This document shows, piece by piece, positions 8,613 through 17,829 of a stretch of DNA of 64,000 nt. The translations under genes were made by a program, and so were the position numbers. This DNA comes from Bacilli bacterium (GTDB taxonomy: Bacteria; Bacillota; Bacilli; RF39; UBA660), in contig JAFXUK010000003.1 in assembly GCA_017525015.1 (NCBI GenBank), positions 124,001 through 188,000 of the forward strand, in the 5' to 3' direction. Each line of letters begins with the position of its first letter. Position 1 is the stretch's first letter. A model generated the notes under the pieces. It searched no databases, had not been told where the DNA came from, and saw only the letters and a program-made list of their open reading frames with translations.

Positions 8613-10999
8613 TATGTTCTTATAATTACATTTGATGTTGTTAGGTTACTACTTCCACCGTTTGCAATAATCCAACTTCTATCTGATGCGTTTTTTACAT
8701 AAATTTTTTGATTTGTTTTCCAACCATAAAACATATCTGAAGAATTAGTTACATTACTAAAGTCAAAGCCTGTTAAATCTAATACTAAATTTATATTATA
8801 CCAACCTACTCCTTCAAACATTTCTCTCATATATGTAACATTACTTGTATCAAAATGTGATCCAAAAGTTAAAGTAAATGATGTACTATTGTATCCTGCA
8901 TAAGCAAACATATTATACATATTATCAATGTTACTTGTATAAAATTTTGATCCTAAGTTTAGAGTAAAGCTTGTGTTACTATAACCTACTCCGTAAAACA
9001 TAGTAGACATACTTGTAACATTACTTGTATCAAATTTTGATCCTAGATTTAATGTAAACACTGTACTATCATGTCCTACATTCCAGAACATACCTTCCAT
9101 ATTTGTTACATTACTTGTATCAAAATTACTTCCTAGATTCAAAGTAAATACTGTACTACTATATCCTGTATGACTAAACATCCTGTCCATAGTAGTTACA
9201 TTGCTTGTATAAAACTTTGATCCTAAATCTAGTGTCATTACTGTACTACTATATCCTGTTTGATCAAACATACTTCCCATTACTTCTACATTACTTGTAT
9301 CAAATTTTGATCCTAAACTTAATGTAAAATTAGGACTACTGTAGCCAGCATAACAAAACATACAATACATAGTTGTGACACTTGATGTATCAAAGTTTGA
9401 GCCTAAGTTAAGAGTAAATGCAGAACAATATCTTCCCGTACCATAAAACATAAAATTCATTTCTATTACGTTACTTGTATAAAACTTTGATCCTAAATTT
9501 AATGTAAAATAATTACTATTAAGTCCTGTATCCATAAACATTGCATACATGTGCTCAACATTTGATGTATTAAAGTTATTTCCTAATGTTAGAGTAAATG
9601 CTGGACTACTATAACCACAATTTTCAAACATGCTTTCCATATCAGTTACATTTATAGTATTAAAGCTTGAACCTAAATTCAAAGTAAATACTGTACTTTG
9701 GTGTCCTGTGTCTTTAAACATTGCATTCATGTTTGTTACACTTCCAGTATTAAATAAACTTCCTAGAGTTAGTGTAAATGATGTACTCCAATATCCTGTT
9801 CCTTCAAACATGGAAGACATATCGTTTACGTTTGATGTATTAAACTTTGAACCTAAATTCAAAGTAAATGTTGTGCTATTGTAACCTGTCTCATTAAACA
9901 TTTCAGCCATATTGGTAACATTACTTGTATCAAAATTATTTCCTAAACTTAGGGTGAAGCTTGAATTACCTGATCCAGTCCATTTAAACATACTTCCCAT
10001 ATCGGTTACATTTATAGTATTAAAGTTTGATCCTAATGTAAGTGTGAATGATGAACTATTTGTTCCAATAAGTGCAAACATTTGATACATGTCTGTTACA
10101 TTACTTGTGTAGAACTTGCTTCCTAGATTTAGAGTAAATACTGTACTATTATAGCCTGTTTTTAAAAACATACTATTCATATCTATTACATTACTTGTAT
10201 TAAAATTAGATCCTAAATTTAATGTAAATACTGGGCTTGAATAACCTGTATCACAAAACATCTGCATCATACTAGTTACTTTAGCTGTATTAAATTTACT
10301 TCCTAAATTAAGAGTAAAAACAGTACTCTCATACCCACAGGTATCAAACATCATATCCATATCTGTTACATTTGCTGTATTAAAGTTTGATCCTAAGTTT
10401 AAAGTAAACACTGGGCTATCATGTCCTGTCCAATAAAACATTCTGGCCATATCTGTTACATTTGTAGTATCCCAATTATTTGGTATTGTAAGAGTAAATG
10501 ACTGACTATTTGCACCTGTTGACCAAAACATTTGAGCCATATTTGTTACTCTAGATGTATCTAGTTTATCTAATCCATTTATTTGATCTACTGCAGTCAT
10601 TTCATAAAACATAAATGAACTATCTTCGTTTGCATATAAATGCCCATCACCTTGAATATATAAATCATAATAATTGCTATCTGATGAATTTGGCTTAATA
10701 TAGGCCATTACATTACCAGTTTGAGATTCTCCTACGTCCCAACTTGCAGTATATCCAGAAGGTGGACTTATTTGATCACTAAAATTTATTATTTTTATTT
10801 TATCTTTATACTCATAATCTCTAAATGCATAATCATCAAAATATGATGTAGACAAAAGTACTGGATCTCTTGGCTTTAAAATTGTTACATCTCCACTTAT
10901 AGTTAAAGTTTTTTGTAGTGCAGAATATCCTATAGTTACGAAGCATAATAAAACTGTTACAAGAGTTAAACAAATAGTATTTAATTGTCTTCTTGTCAC
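8612..10999 (-). CDS. DUF285/BspA-type repeat surface protein, family A (795 aa)
   Basis: Second family A member, starting on GTG (an ATG one nucleotide away is out of frame) with GGAG 8 nt upstream. N-terminal helix ends TIGYSALQKTLTISGD. The head carries AFRDYEYKDKI, SWDVG, VMAYI and DLYIQGDGHLYANE. It has 20 complete 30-residue units plus a terminal one, and the cap KIYVKNASDRSWIIAN. Its units more often read FNTANVT or FYTSNVT than FDTSNVT. The first seven units, including the odd FTLTIPNNWDTTNVT unit, line up one-to-one with the 1065-residue neighbour, so these two are closest relatives. It has its own terminator; promoter not clear. Confidence 0.9.
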   Translation of the reverse strand: MTRRQLNTICLTLVTVLLCFVTIGYSALQKTLTISGDVTILKPRDPVLLSTSYFDDYAFRDYEYKDKIKIINFSDQISPPSGYTASWDVGESQTGNVMAYIKPNSSDSNYYDLYIQGDGHLYANEDSSFMFYEMTAVDQINGLDKLDTSRVTNMAQMFWSTGANSQSFTLTIPNNWDTTNVTDMARMFYWTGHDSPVFTLNLGSNFNTANVTDMDMMFDTCGYESTVFTLNLGSKFNTAKVTSMMQMFCDTGYSSPVFTLNLGSNFNTSNVIDMNSMFLKTGYNSTVFTLNLGSKFYTSNVTDMYQMFALIGTNSSSFTLTLGSNFNTINVTDMGSMFKWTGSGNSSFTLSLGNNFDTSNVTNMAEMFNETGYNSTTFTLNLGSKFNTSNVNDMSSMFEGTGYWSTSFTLTLGSLFNTGSVTNMNAMFKDTGHQSTVFTLNLGSSFNTINVTDMESMFENCGYSSPAFTLTLGNNFNTSNVEHMYAMFMDTGLNSNYFTLNLGSKFYTSNVIEMNFMFYGTGRYCSAFTLNLGSNFDTSSVTTMYCMFCYAGYSSPNFTLSLGSKFDTSNVEVMGSMFDQTGYSSTVMTLDLGSKFYTSNVTTMDRMFSHTGYSSTVFTLNLGSNFDTSNVTNMEGMFWNVGHDSTVFTLNLGSKFDTSNVTSMSTMFYGVGYSNTSFTLNLGSKFYTSNIDNMYNMFAYAGYNSTSFTLTFGSHFDTSNVTYMREMFEGVGWYNINLVLDLTGFDFSNVTNSSDMFYGWKTNQKIYVKNASDRSWIIANGGSSNLTTSNVIIRT
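8720..10560 (-). repeat. 90-bp tandem coding repeats (about 21 units)
   Basis: In-frame 90-bp period across the gene body; unit boundaries fall at regular 90-bp steps. Confidence 0.9.
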
Positions 11000-11122
11000 A
11001 TTATCATCTCCTATCTATAGTATTCCTTATTATAATTATAATATATATTTAATACCATATTATATTAATGTATTTATTGTTTACATTTTTAAACAACAAA
11101 AAAAAGAGTCTTTTGACTCTTT
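11000..11122. repeat. 123-bp spacer, copy of 8489-8611
   Basis: Differs from 8489-8611 at only a handful of positions, with the same inverted repeat (11088-11105) and the same terminator. Confidence 0.85.
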
Positions 11123-11123
11123 T
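11102..11123 (-). terminator. Rho-independent terminator
   Basis: Identical hairpin to 8591-8612; ends the 11123-13255 gene. Confidence 0.88.
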
Positions 11124-13255
11124 TATGTTCTTACTAGGACATTTGATGTTGTTAAATTGCTGTTTCCAGCATTGCTTATTATCCAACTTTGAACCGTTGC
11201 ATTTTTTACATATATCTTTTGTGTTGTTGTCCAACCATAAAAAACAGAAGAATATGATGTAACATTGTCGAAGACAAAACTATCACCTAAATCAAGAGTA
11301 AAGTGAGTATTATTCTTTCCTGCTCTAGAGAACATACTCTCCATTTTTGTTACATTACTTGTATTAAATTTATCTCCTAAATTAAGAGTAAAATTAGTAT
11401 TACTATAGCCTTCTTGATTAAACATTCCTTCCATATCTGTAACTTTACTTGTATCAAAATTAGATCCTAAATTTAAAGTAAATACTGTACTACTATAACC
11501 TGTGCTATCAAACATTCTGGACATAGTGGTAACTTTACTTGTATCAAAATTAGATCCTAAATTTAACGTAAATACTGGACTACTATAGCCTGTTCTATAA
11601 AACATATTAGCCATACTTGTTACATTGCTTGTATAAAACTTATCTCCTAAATTTAAAGTAAATGTTGTACTACGGTAGCCTGTATAATAAAACATATAAT
11701 TCATATTTTTTACTTTGGTTGTATCAAATTTATTTCCTAAATTAAGAGTAAAACTAGTGTTGTAACTGCCTAAATCATAAAACATACTTGACATACTCGT
11801 TACTTTACTTGTATCAAACTTATCTCCCAAATTCAAAGTAATTACTGTACTTTTATAGCCTGTATCATTAAACATAGATGACATACTTGTAACGTTACTT
11901 GTATCAAAATTAGGCCCTAGATTTAATGTAAATACTGGACTATTATAGCCTGTATAAAAAAACATACTACCCATATCTTTAACATTACTTGTATTAAATT
12001 TATTTCCTAAATCAAGAGTAAATTTTGTACTACTGTATCCTGTATATAAAAACATATCATACATTTTAGTAACATTATTTGTATCAAAATTAGGTCCTAA
12101 ATTTAAAGTGAATACTGGACTACTATATCCTGCAAAAGCAAACATTTGGCTCATTTCCCTATTAACATTGCTTGTATCAAACTTATTTCCTAAATCTAGA
12201 GTAAATTTTGTACTACTATACCCTGTATAATAAAACATTCCTTCAATAGTAGTAACTTTGCTTGTATTAAAATTATTTCCTAAATTTAAAGTAAACACTG
12301 GACTACTATATCCTGTCTGAGCAAACATCCAGGACATATTAGTAACATTACTTCCATCAAAATTATTTCCTAAATTTAAAGTAAATACTGTACTACTATA
12401 TCCTGTATATTGAAACATTCTTTCCATATTTGTAACATTACTTGCAGCAAACTTTTCTCTTAAATTTAAAGTAAAATTAGCATCATTATAAGCTGTTTGA
12501 TAAAACATACGATCCATCCTAGTAACATTACTAGTATCAAAATTAGATCCTAAATTTAAAGTAAATACTGTACTATTATATCCTGTATTTTCAAACATAC
12601 TATCCATTCTTGTTACATTACTTGTATAGAACTTATTTCCTAAATTTAAAGTAAATGCCGTACTACTATAGCCTGTAGAAGAAAACATTGCTGTCATATC
12701 AGTTACTTTACTTGTATTAAAATTATTTCCTAAATTTAAAGTAAATACTGTACTATTATATCCCGTATTATTAAACATACTTTTCATACTGGTTACTCTA
12801 GAGACATCTAAATTATCTATTCCATTTATTTGATCTACACCTTTAAGACCTCCAAATAAATAGAAACTGTTTTCATTGGCATATAAATGACCATCGCCTT
12901 GAATATAAAGATCATATTTTGTGTTATCATCTTGATTTGCTGTAATATATGCCATTACATTTCCATTACCAGTTTCACCATAGTCCCAACTTGCAATTAT
13001 ATTTGCTGGTGGGTTTATTTCATCGTCAAGATTTATTACTTTAATCTTTTCTCTATATGTATTACTCCTAAATGCTGTCCTATCAAATGATCCCAATATT
13101 CCCACTTTTTTTATAATAGGCTCATTCGGCTTTAATACTGTGACGTCTCCACTTATTAATAGATTTTGCTCTAAGGCAGAATAGCCAATAGATACTAAGC
13201 ACAATAATATTGTTACTAGTGATAAATAAATTGTATTTAATTTTCTTCTTGTCAC
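11123..13255 (-). CDS. DUF285/BspA-type repeat surface protein, family A (710 aa)
   Basis: Third family A member, GTG start (MTRRKLN). The N-terminal helix ends SIGYSALEQNLLISGD and the head is closest to that of the 694-residue protein (AFRSNTYREKI, NPPANIIASWD). It has 17 full units and a terminal one. Unit 8 has one extra residue (NVNREMSQMF), the only length irregularity in this protein. The cap is KIYVKNATVQSWII, ending NVLVRT. The pairwise likeness of heads (694 with 710, 795 with 1065) shows that the four genes are two older types, interleaved by duplication. A strong promoter with extended -10 lies upstream. Confidence 0.9.
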   Translation of the reverse strand: MTRRKLNTIYLSLVTILLCLVSIGYSALEQNLLISGDVTVLKPNEPIIKKVGILGSFDRTAFRSNTYREKIKVINLDDEINPPANIIASWDYGETGNGNVMAYITANQDDNTKYDLYIQGDGHLYANENSFYLFGGLKGVDQINGIDNLDVSRVTSMKSMFNNTGYNSTVFTLNLGNNFNTSKVTDMTAMFSSTGYSSTAFTLNLGNKFYTSNVTRMDSMFENTGYNSTVFTLNLGSNFDTSNVTRMDRMFYQTAYNDANFTLNLREKFAASNVTNMERMFQYTGYSSTVFTLNLGNNFDGSNVTNMSWMFAQTGYSSPVFTLNLGNNFNTSKVTTIEGMFYYTGYSSTKFTLDLGNKFDTSNVNREMSQMFAFAGYSSPVFTLNLGPNFDTNNVTKMYDMFLYTGYSSTKFTLDLGNKFNTSNVKDMGSMFFYTGYNSPVFTLNLGPNFDTSNVTSMSSMFNDTGYKSTVITLNLGDKFDTSKVTSMSSMFYDLGSYNTSFTLNLGNKFDTTKVKNMNYMFYYTGYRSTTFTLNLGDKFYTSNVTSMANMFYRTGYSSPVFTLNLGSNFDTSKVTTMSRMFDSTGYSSTVFTLNLGSNFDTSKVTDMEGMFNQEGYSNTNFTLNLGDKFNTSNVTKMESMFSRAGKNNTHFTLDLGDSFVFDNVTSYSSVFYGWTTTQKIYVKNATVQSWIISNAGNSNLTTSNVLVRT
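11230..12800 (-). repeat. 90-bp tandem coding repeats (about 18 units)
   Basis: In-frame 90-bp period with one 3-bp insertion near 12160. Confidence 0.88.
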
Positions 13256-13282
13256 TTTATCATCTCTTGTCTACAATATATA

Positions 13283-13311
13283 ATTATAGCAGTTATTTAA
13301 AACTTTTACAA
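13283..13311 (-). promoter_or_regulatory. Sigma-A-type promoter, extended -10
   Basis: On the minus strand: TTGTAA (13311-13306), 17-bp spacer ending TGC, TATAAT (13288-13283). It drives the 11123-13255 gene about 30 bp downstream. Confidence 0.65.
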
Positions 13312-13355
13312 TTATTGTAGGCTTTTAATTACATAGCCTTTACAATTATTAACAA

Positions 13356-13379
13356 AAAAAGAACCATTTGGTTCTTTTT
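13356..13379 (-). terminator. Rho-independent terminator
   Basis: Stem AAAAAGAACC / GGTTCTTTTT with ATTT loop and minus-strand T run; ends the 1065-codon gene. Confidence 0.88.
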
Positions 13380-16300
13380 ATGATCTTATAATTACGTGTG
13401 ATGAATCTACTGTAGATGTATCTCCTGTATGTGCTAAGATAAAGTTTTTATCTGATTGATTCTTAACATAAATTGTTGGATTTGATGCCCACCAGTATTG
13501 GAACATATTCTCTGCTGTTGTAACATTATTGAAATTAAATCCTGTTAAGTCTAGTACTATATTGTTGTTGTTTCCAGCTGCTTGGAACATCCAGTCCATA
13601 TTCGTAACATTACTTGTATCAAAATGTGATCCAAAGTTAATTGAGAACACAGTACTATCACTACCTGTTTGTAAGAACATATATGACATATCAGTAACAT
13701 TACTTGTATAGAATTTTGATCCTAAATTTAAAGTAAAGTTTGGATTTATTAGACCTGTTGACCAGAACATACCATTCATATCAGTAACATTTGAAGTATC
13801 AAAATAGTTTCCTAGACTTAAAGTGAAACTTGTATTAGCGGCTCCTGCTCCATAGAACATATTAGCCATATTTGTAACATTACTTGTATCAAAATGTGTT
13901 CCTAGATTTAGAGTATATACTGTACTTTCTTCTCCTGCTCCACTAAACATGTGATCCATATCTGTTACATTACTTGTATAGAAATATGAACCTAAAGTTA
14001 ATGTGAAGTTTGTTACAAATCTACCTGTTTGATTAAACATATATGACATATCTGTAACATTACTTGTATTAAATTTTGATCCTAAATTTAATTGGAATGA
14101 ATTACTATTCATACCTGTTGAAAAGAACATATGACTCATATTTGTTACATTACTTGTAGCAAACTTAGATCCTAATGAAAGTGAGAAAGCAGTACTATTT
14201 GATCCAGTTTGATCAAACATATATTGCATATCAGTAACATTAGTTGTATCAAAGTATGATCCTAAACTTAATGTCATTACTGTACTATTAAATCCACAAC
14301 TATCAAACATAAATGACATATCTGTTACTAAGCTTGTATTAAATTGACTTCCTAAAGATAGTGTAAATACTGTACTTGTATATCCACAACTTGAAAACAT
14401 AGATTGCATATTTGTTACCTTAGCTGTATTAAACTTACTTCCTAAGTTAAGAGTCATTTGAGTACTACTATAACCACAATATGCAAACATACTTTGCATA
14501 TCTGTTACATTTCTTGTATCAAAATATGATCCCAAAGTTAGTGTGAAATTTGGAACTTCCCATGCACAGTTACTAAACATACTATTCATATTAGTTACAT
14601 TAGTAGTATCAAAGTGTGTTCCAAGATTTAACTGAAATGAATTACTATAGAATCCTGTTGCACAGAACATGCTTTGCATATCTGTTACATTACTTGTATA
14701 GAATAATGATCCTAAGGATAATGAAAATGCTGGGGAACACCATCCACTACCATAAAACATAAATGACATATCTGTTACATTACTTGTATTAAATTTACTT
14801 CCTAAGTTTAATGTGTATGACTGACTATTCATTCCTGTAAAGGCAAACATCCAAGACATTGTAGTACAACTTGCTGTATTAAAATTACTTCCTAAACTAA
14901 GTGTAAATGCACTACTCGTATAACCTGTTTCATAGAACATTCCATACATGTATTCAACATTCTGAGTATTAAAGGAATTACCTAAACTTAATGTCATTAC
15001 AGTACTTTCATGACCTGTTGCATGGAACATAAATGTCATATCAGTTACATTAGCTGTATTAAATAAACTTCCTAATGTTAAAGTAAACACTGGACTGTTA
15101 TAACCTGTTTCATCAAACATAGAATTCATATCGGTTACATTAGCTGTGTTGAATTTTGATCCAAGATTTAGTGTAAATGATGTACTACTATATCCCGTTT
15201 GTCTAAACATTGATCTCATATCTGTTACACTACTTGTATCAAAGAGATTTCCTAAGCTTAAAGTAAATGATGTACTTTGATGTCCTGTTTCTTGGAACAT
15301 CTCTGCCATATCTGTAACTTTCGCTGTATTAAATTTGCTTCCTAAATTTAAAGTAAATCCAGGACTCCAATAACCAGTATTACTGAACATTCCATTCATA
15401 TCTGTTACATTTGAAGTATCAAAATTGTTTCCTAATGTTAAAGTAAAGTTAGTACAATCTCGTCCTGTATACCAAAACATTTCTTTCATATTTGTTACTT
15501 TACTTGTATCAAAATATGAGCCTAAATTCAAAGAAAAGTTTGGATTTCCATCACCCATCCATTTAAACATAGCTTCCATATTGGTTACATTACTTGTATT
15601 AAAATTATTTCCTAAAGTAAGTGTGAATGATGAACTGTTTGTTCCTATAAGAGCAAACATTTGGTACATATCTGTAACTTTACTTGTGTAGAACTTAGAG
15701 CCTAAATTTAATGTGAAAACTGTACTATCATGACCAGTCTTTAAAAACATACTAGACATATCAGTAACATTACTTGTATTAAAGTTTGATCCGAGTGTTA
15801 ATGTGAATACTGGTGAAGAATAACCAGTATCACAGAACATTTGCATCATACTAGTTACTTTAGCAGTATTAAACTTACTTCCAAGATTTAATGTCATAAC
15901 TGTACTTTCATGTCCACAACTATCAAACATCATTTCCATACTATTAACATTACTTGTATCAAAGTTTGTTCCTAAACTTAGAGTAAATACTGGACTATTA
16001 TATCCAGTCCAATAAAACATTCTATCCATATTTGTTACATTAGTCGTGTCCCAATTATTTGGAATAGTAAGAGTAAATGATTGGCTATTTTCTCCTAAAC
16101 TCCAGAACATTTGAGACATATCTGTAACACGAGAAACATCTAATTTATCAAGACCATTTACTTGATCAACAGCTGTCATTTGATAAAACATAAATGAACT
16201 ATTTTCATTAGCATATAAGTGTCCATCACCTTGAATATATAAATCATAATATCCACTTGTTGCATTATTTTTAATATATGCCATGACATTTCCTATTTGT

Positions 16301-16575
16301 GGTACTCCTACATCCCAACTTGCTATAAATCCAGAAGGTGGACTTATTTGATCATTGAATGTAATTGTTTTAATTTTATCTTTATATACAGGGTCCCTAA
16401 ATGCATATGTATCTGCATATGATGTTTCAAGTAAAACTGGATCTCTGTTTTTTAGAACTTCTACATCTCCACTTACTGTTAGAGTCGTTTGCAATGCAGA
16501 GTATCCTATGGTTACAAGGCATAACAAAAATGACACACATATTAAAACAAATGTGTTTAATTGTCTTCTAGTCAT
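13378..16575 (-). CDS. DUF285/BspA-type repeat surface protein, family A, largest (1065 aa)
   Basis: Largest member: ATG start, RBS AGGAGGCG. N-terminal helix ends TIGYSALQTTLTVSGD; the head carries AFRDPVYKDKI, SWDVG, VMAYI and DLYIQGDGHLYANE. It has 29 full 30-residue units plus a terminal one. Compared with the 795-residue paralogue the head, the first seven units and the cap are conserved, while about nine extra units sit in the middle, as expected for unit gain by recombination. It lies directly downstream of sipW, only a weak hairpin apart, so it is the one DUF285 gene likely to share the secretion operon's transcript. Cap: TIYVKNQSDKNFILAH, ending HVIIRS. Confidence 0.9.
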   Translation of the reverse strand: MTRRQLNTFVLICVSFLLCLVTIGYSALQTTLTVSGDVEVLKNRDPVLLETSYADTYAFRDPVYKDKIKTITFNDQISPPSGFIASWDVGVPQIGNVMAYIKNNATSGYYDLYIQGDGHLYANENSSFMFYQMTAVDQVNGLDKLDVSRVTDMSQMFWSLGENSQSFTLTIPNNWDTTNVTNMDRMFYWTGYNSPVFTLSLGTNFDTSNVNSMEMMFDSCGHESTVMTLNLGSKFNTAKVTSMMQMFCDTGYSSPVFTLTLGSNFNTSNVTDMSSMFLKTGHDSTVFTLNLGSKFYTSKVTDMYQMFALIGTNSSSFTLTLGNNFNTSNVTNMEAMFKWMGDGNPNFSLNLGSYFDTSKVTNMKEMFWYTGRDCTNFTLTLGNNFDTSNVTDMNGMFSNTGYWSPGFTLNLGSKFNTAKVTDMAEMFQETGHQSTSFTLSLGNLFDTSSVTDMRSMFRQTGYSSTSFTLNLGSKFNTANVTDMNSMFDETGYNSPVFTLTLGSLFNTANVTDMTFMFHATGHESTVMTLSLGNSFNTQNVEYMYGMFYETGYTSSAFTLSLGSNFNTASCTTMSWMFAFTGMNSQSYTLNLGSKFNTSNVTDMSFMFYGSGWCSPAFSLSLGSLFYTSNVTDMQSMFCATGFYSNSFQLNLGTHFDTTNVTNMNSMFSNCAWEVPNFTLTLGSYFDTRNVTDMQSMFAYCGYSSTQMTLNLGSKFNTAKVTNMQSMFSSCGYTSTVFTLSLGSQFNTSLVTDMSFMFDSCGFNSTVMTLSLGSYFDTTNVTDMQYMFDQTGSNSTAFSLSLGSKFATSNVTNMSHMFFSTGMNSNSFQLNLGSKFNTSNVTDMSYMFNQTGRFVTNFTLTLGSYFYTSNVTDMDHMFSGAGEESTVYTLNLGTHFDTSNVTNMANMFYGAGAANTSFTLSLGNYFDTSNVTDMNGMFWSTGLINPNFTLNLGSKFYTSNVTDMSYMFLQTGSDSTVFSINFGSHFDTSNVTNMDWMFQAAGNNNNIVLDLTGFNFNNVTTAENMFQYWWASNPTIYVKNQSDKNFILAHTGDTSTVDSSHVIIRS
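13500..16140 (-). repeat. 90-bp tandem coding repeats (about 30 units)
   Basis: The longest 90-bp array in the window, in frame throughout. Confidence 0.9.
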
Positions 16576-16616
16576 TTTTATCGCCTCCTAACTACTATTA
16601 TTTAAATGCACAAAAC

Positions 16617-16642
16617 GCCTATTATATTAAGATATAATAGGC
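16617..16642 (-). terminator. Weak terminator or attenuator after sipW
   Basis: A perfect 11-bp stem (GCCTATTATAT and complement, TAAG loop) but only a short GTTTTG tract after it on the minus strand. Read-through into the 1065-codon gene is plausible. Confidence 0.5.
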
Positions 16643-16654
16643 TTATACTTTTAA

Positions 16655-17812
16655 TTAATCACTTTCTGTATTGGTGCTACCTTGTGCTAACATTTCTGAT
16701 AGTGCTACAGTTGGCCATCCTAGCCATCTTATTCTCAACTTAACCTTCCCTACTATACTTTCTTTGGCAACATACCATGCATCTACATCGTTATTTGCAT
16801 CACCTTTTGTGATGTAATAATTAACCGTTTTGAAATCTTTTATATTAACCATTCTATGAACAACTATTCTTCCTTGTTCATGGAAAGCAATTACGTCATT
16901 TTCTTTTGGTGTTTTATCATGTTTATCAATTATTACTATATCTCCTTTATCAATTGATCCTTGCATAGACGTAGAACCAATTGCGAGAGAGGTAAATCTA
17001 AATAAATTACAGTTTAAATAGATCATTATAAGTACTATTAATACCATTAATACATTAAATACTCTAATTAATATTTTTTTATGTCGTAGATTCCTACTAT
17101 TAATAACTTTTTCAAATTTAATTGTAGAAATATTCATTATTAATAATAAGATAAGTATTGGTAAAGTTATATTAACAACTATACTAATAAACTCTCCTAA
17201 GTTAGGAAATACTGGCACGTAGTATGCAGGTATTGTTAATAATGCTTGATATAAAATACTATTCTTTTTATTTGATTTATAAGTTATATATGTTAACGTG
17301 AAGTTTTTTATTAATGCTGGTAATAGTGTTACTAAAAAAGCACTAAATATATCTACTCTTGTATGAAATAATCTAAAGTTTACTAGAGTTGGAACTTCTA
17401 ATAAGAAACAGATTATTGGAGTTAACCATACAATTGATTTATGATAAGCATTGTTTTTTATTAATACTTCACGAATGTTTTCAATAGAAATAATAACAAG
17501 TAATCCTGAAATTGTATTTATGATCATTGTTAGAATCTTTCTACTATAGCTTGTATAATAGAATCCAGAGAAGAATCCTAAGAAATATGTAATTGCATAG
17601 TAGAAAAGAATTGAAATTGTGATAATTAATAAGATATCTAGGTCAAATCTTTCTTTTACTCTTTCTGGTTTTAATAAGAAATACATTCCTATTGAAAGAG
17701 CAACGATTATACCCAAATATACATAGTAATTAATTGAAAATGCAAACATACAAAAAAGAGAAGCAATTATGAGACCTACTTCGATACTTAACATCTTATG
17801 AGAATTTTTCAT
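16655..17812 (-). CDS. sipW: SipW/ER-type signal peptidase I with large N-terminal membrane domain
   Basis: A membrane serine protease that removes N-terminal signal helices, of the Ser-His (SipW/archaeal/ER) type. The peptidase domain is at about residues 275-370 (numbering from the upstream GTG): catalytic Ser284 in GSTSMQGS, His321 in RIVVHRMV where bacterial Lys-type enzymes have lysine, and the acidic motif ITKGDANNDVD at 337-346. SipW proteins are usually under 200 residues; here about 250 residues with roughly seven hydrophobic segments precede the domain. Start taken as ATG 17812, because GAGGTG lies 8 nt before it but only 2 nt before the upstream in-frame GTG (17818). It is embedded among its likely substrates, the TasA-like proteins upstream and a DUF285 gene downstream. 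Confidence 0.85.
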   Translation of the reverse strand: MKNSHKMLSIEVGLIIASLFCMFAFSINYYVYLGIIVALSIGMYFLLKPERVKERFDLDILLIITISILFYYAITYFLGFFSGFYYTSYSRKILTMIINTISGLLVIISIENIREVLIKNNAYHKSIVWLTPIICFLLEVPTLVNFRLFHTRVDIFSAFLVTLLPALIKNFTLTYITYKSNKKNSILYQALLTIPAYYVPVFPNLGEFISIVVNITLPILILLLIMNISTIKFEKVINSRNLRHKKILIRVFNVLMVLIVLIMIYLNCNLFRFTSLAIGSTSMQGSIDKGDIVIIDKHDKTPKENDVIAFHEQGRIVVHRMVNIKDFKTVNYYITKGDANNDVDAWYVAKESIVGKVKLRIRWLGWPTVALSEMLAQGSTNTESD

Positions 17813-17829
17813 AATCACTTCACCTCTTT

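Noticed and set aside
13500..16140. Regular 90-bp repeats as a CRISPR array
   Set aside because: The units are continuous coding sequence with no unique spacers and vary throughout.
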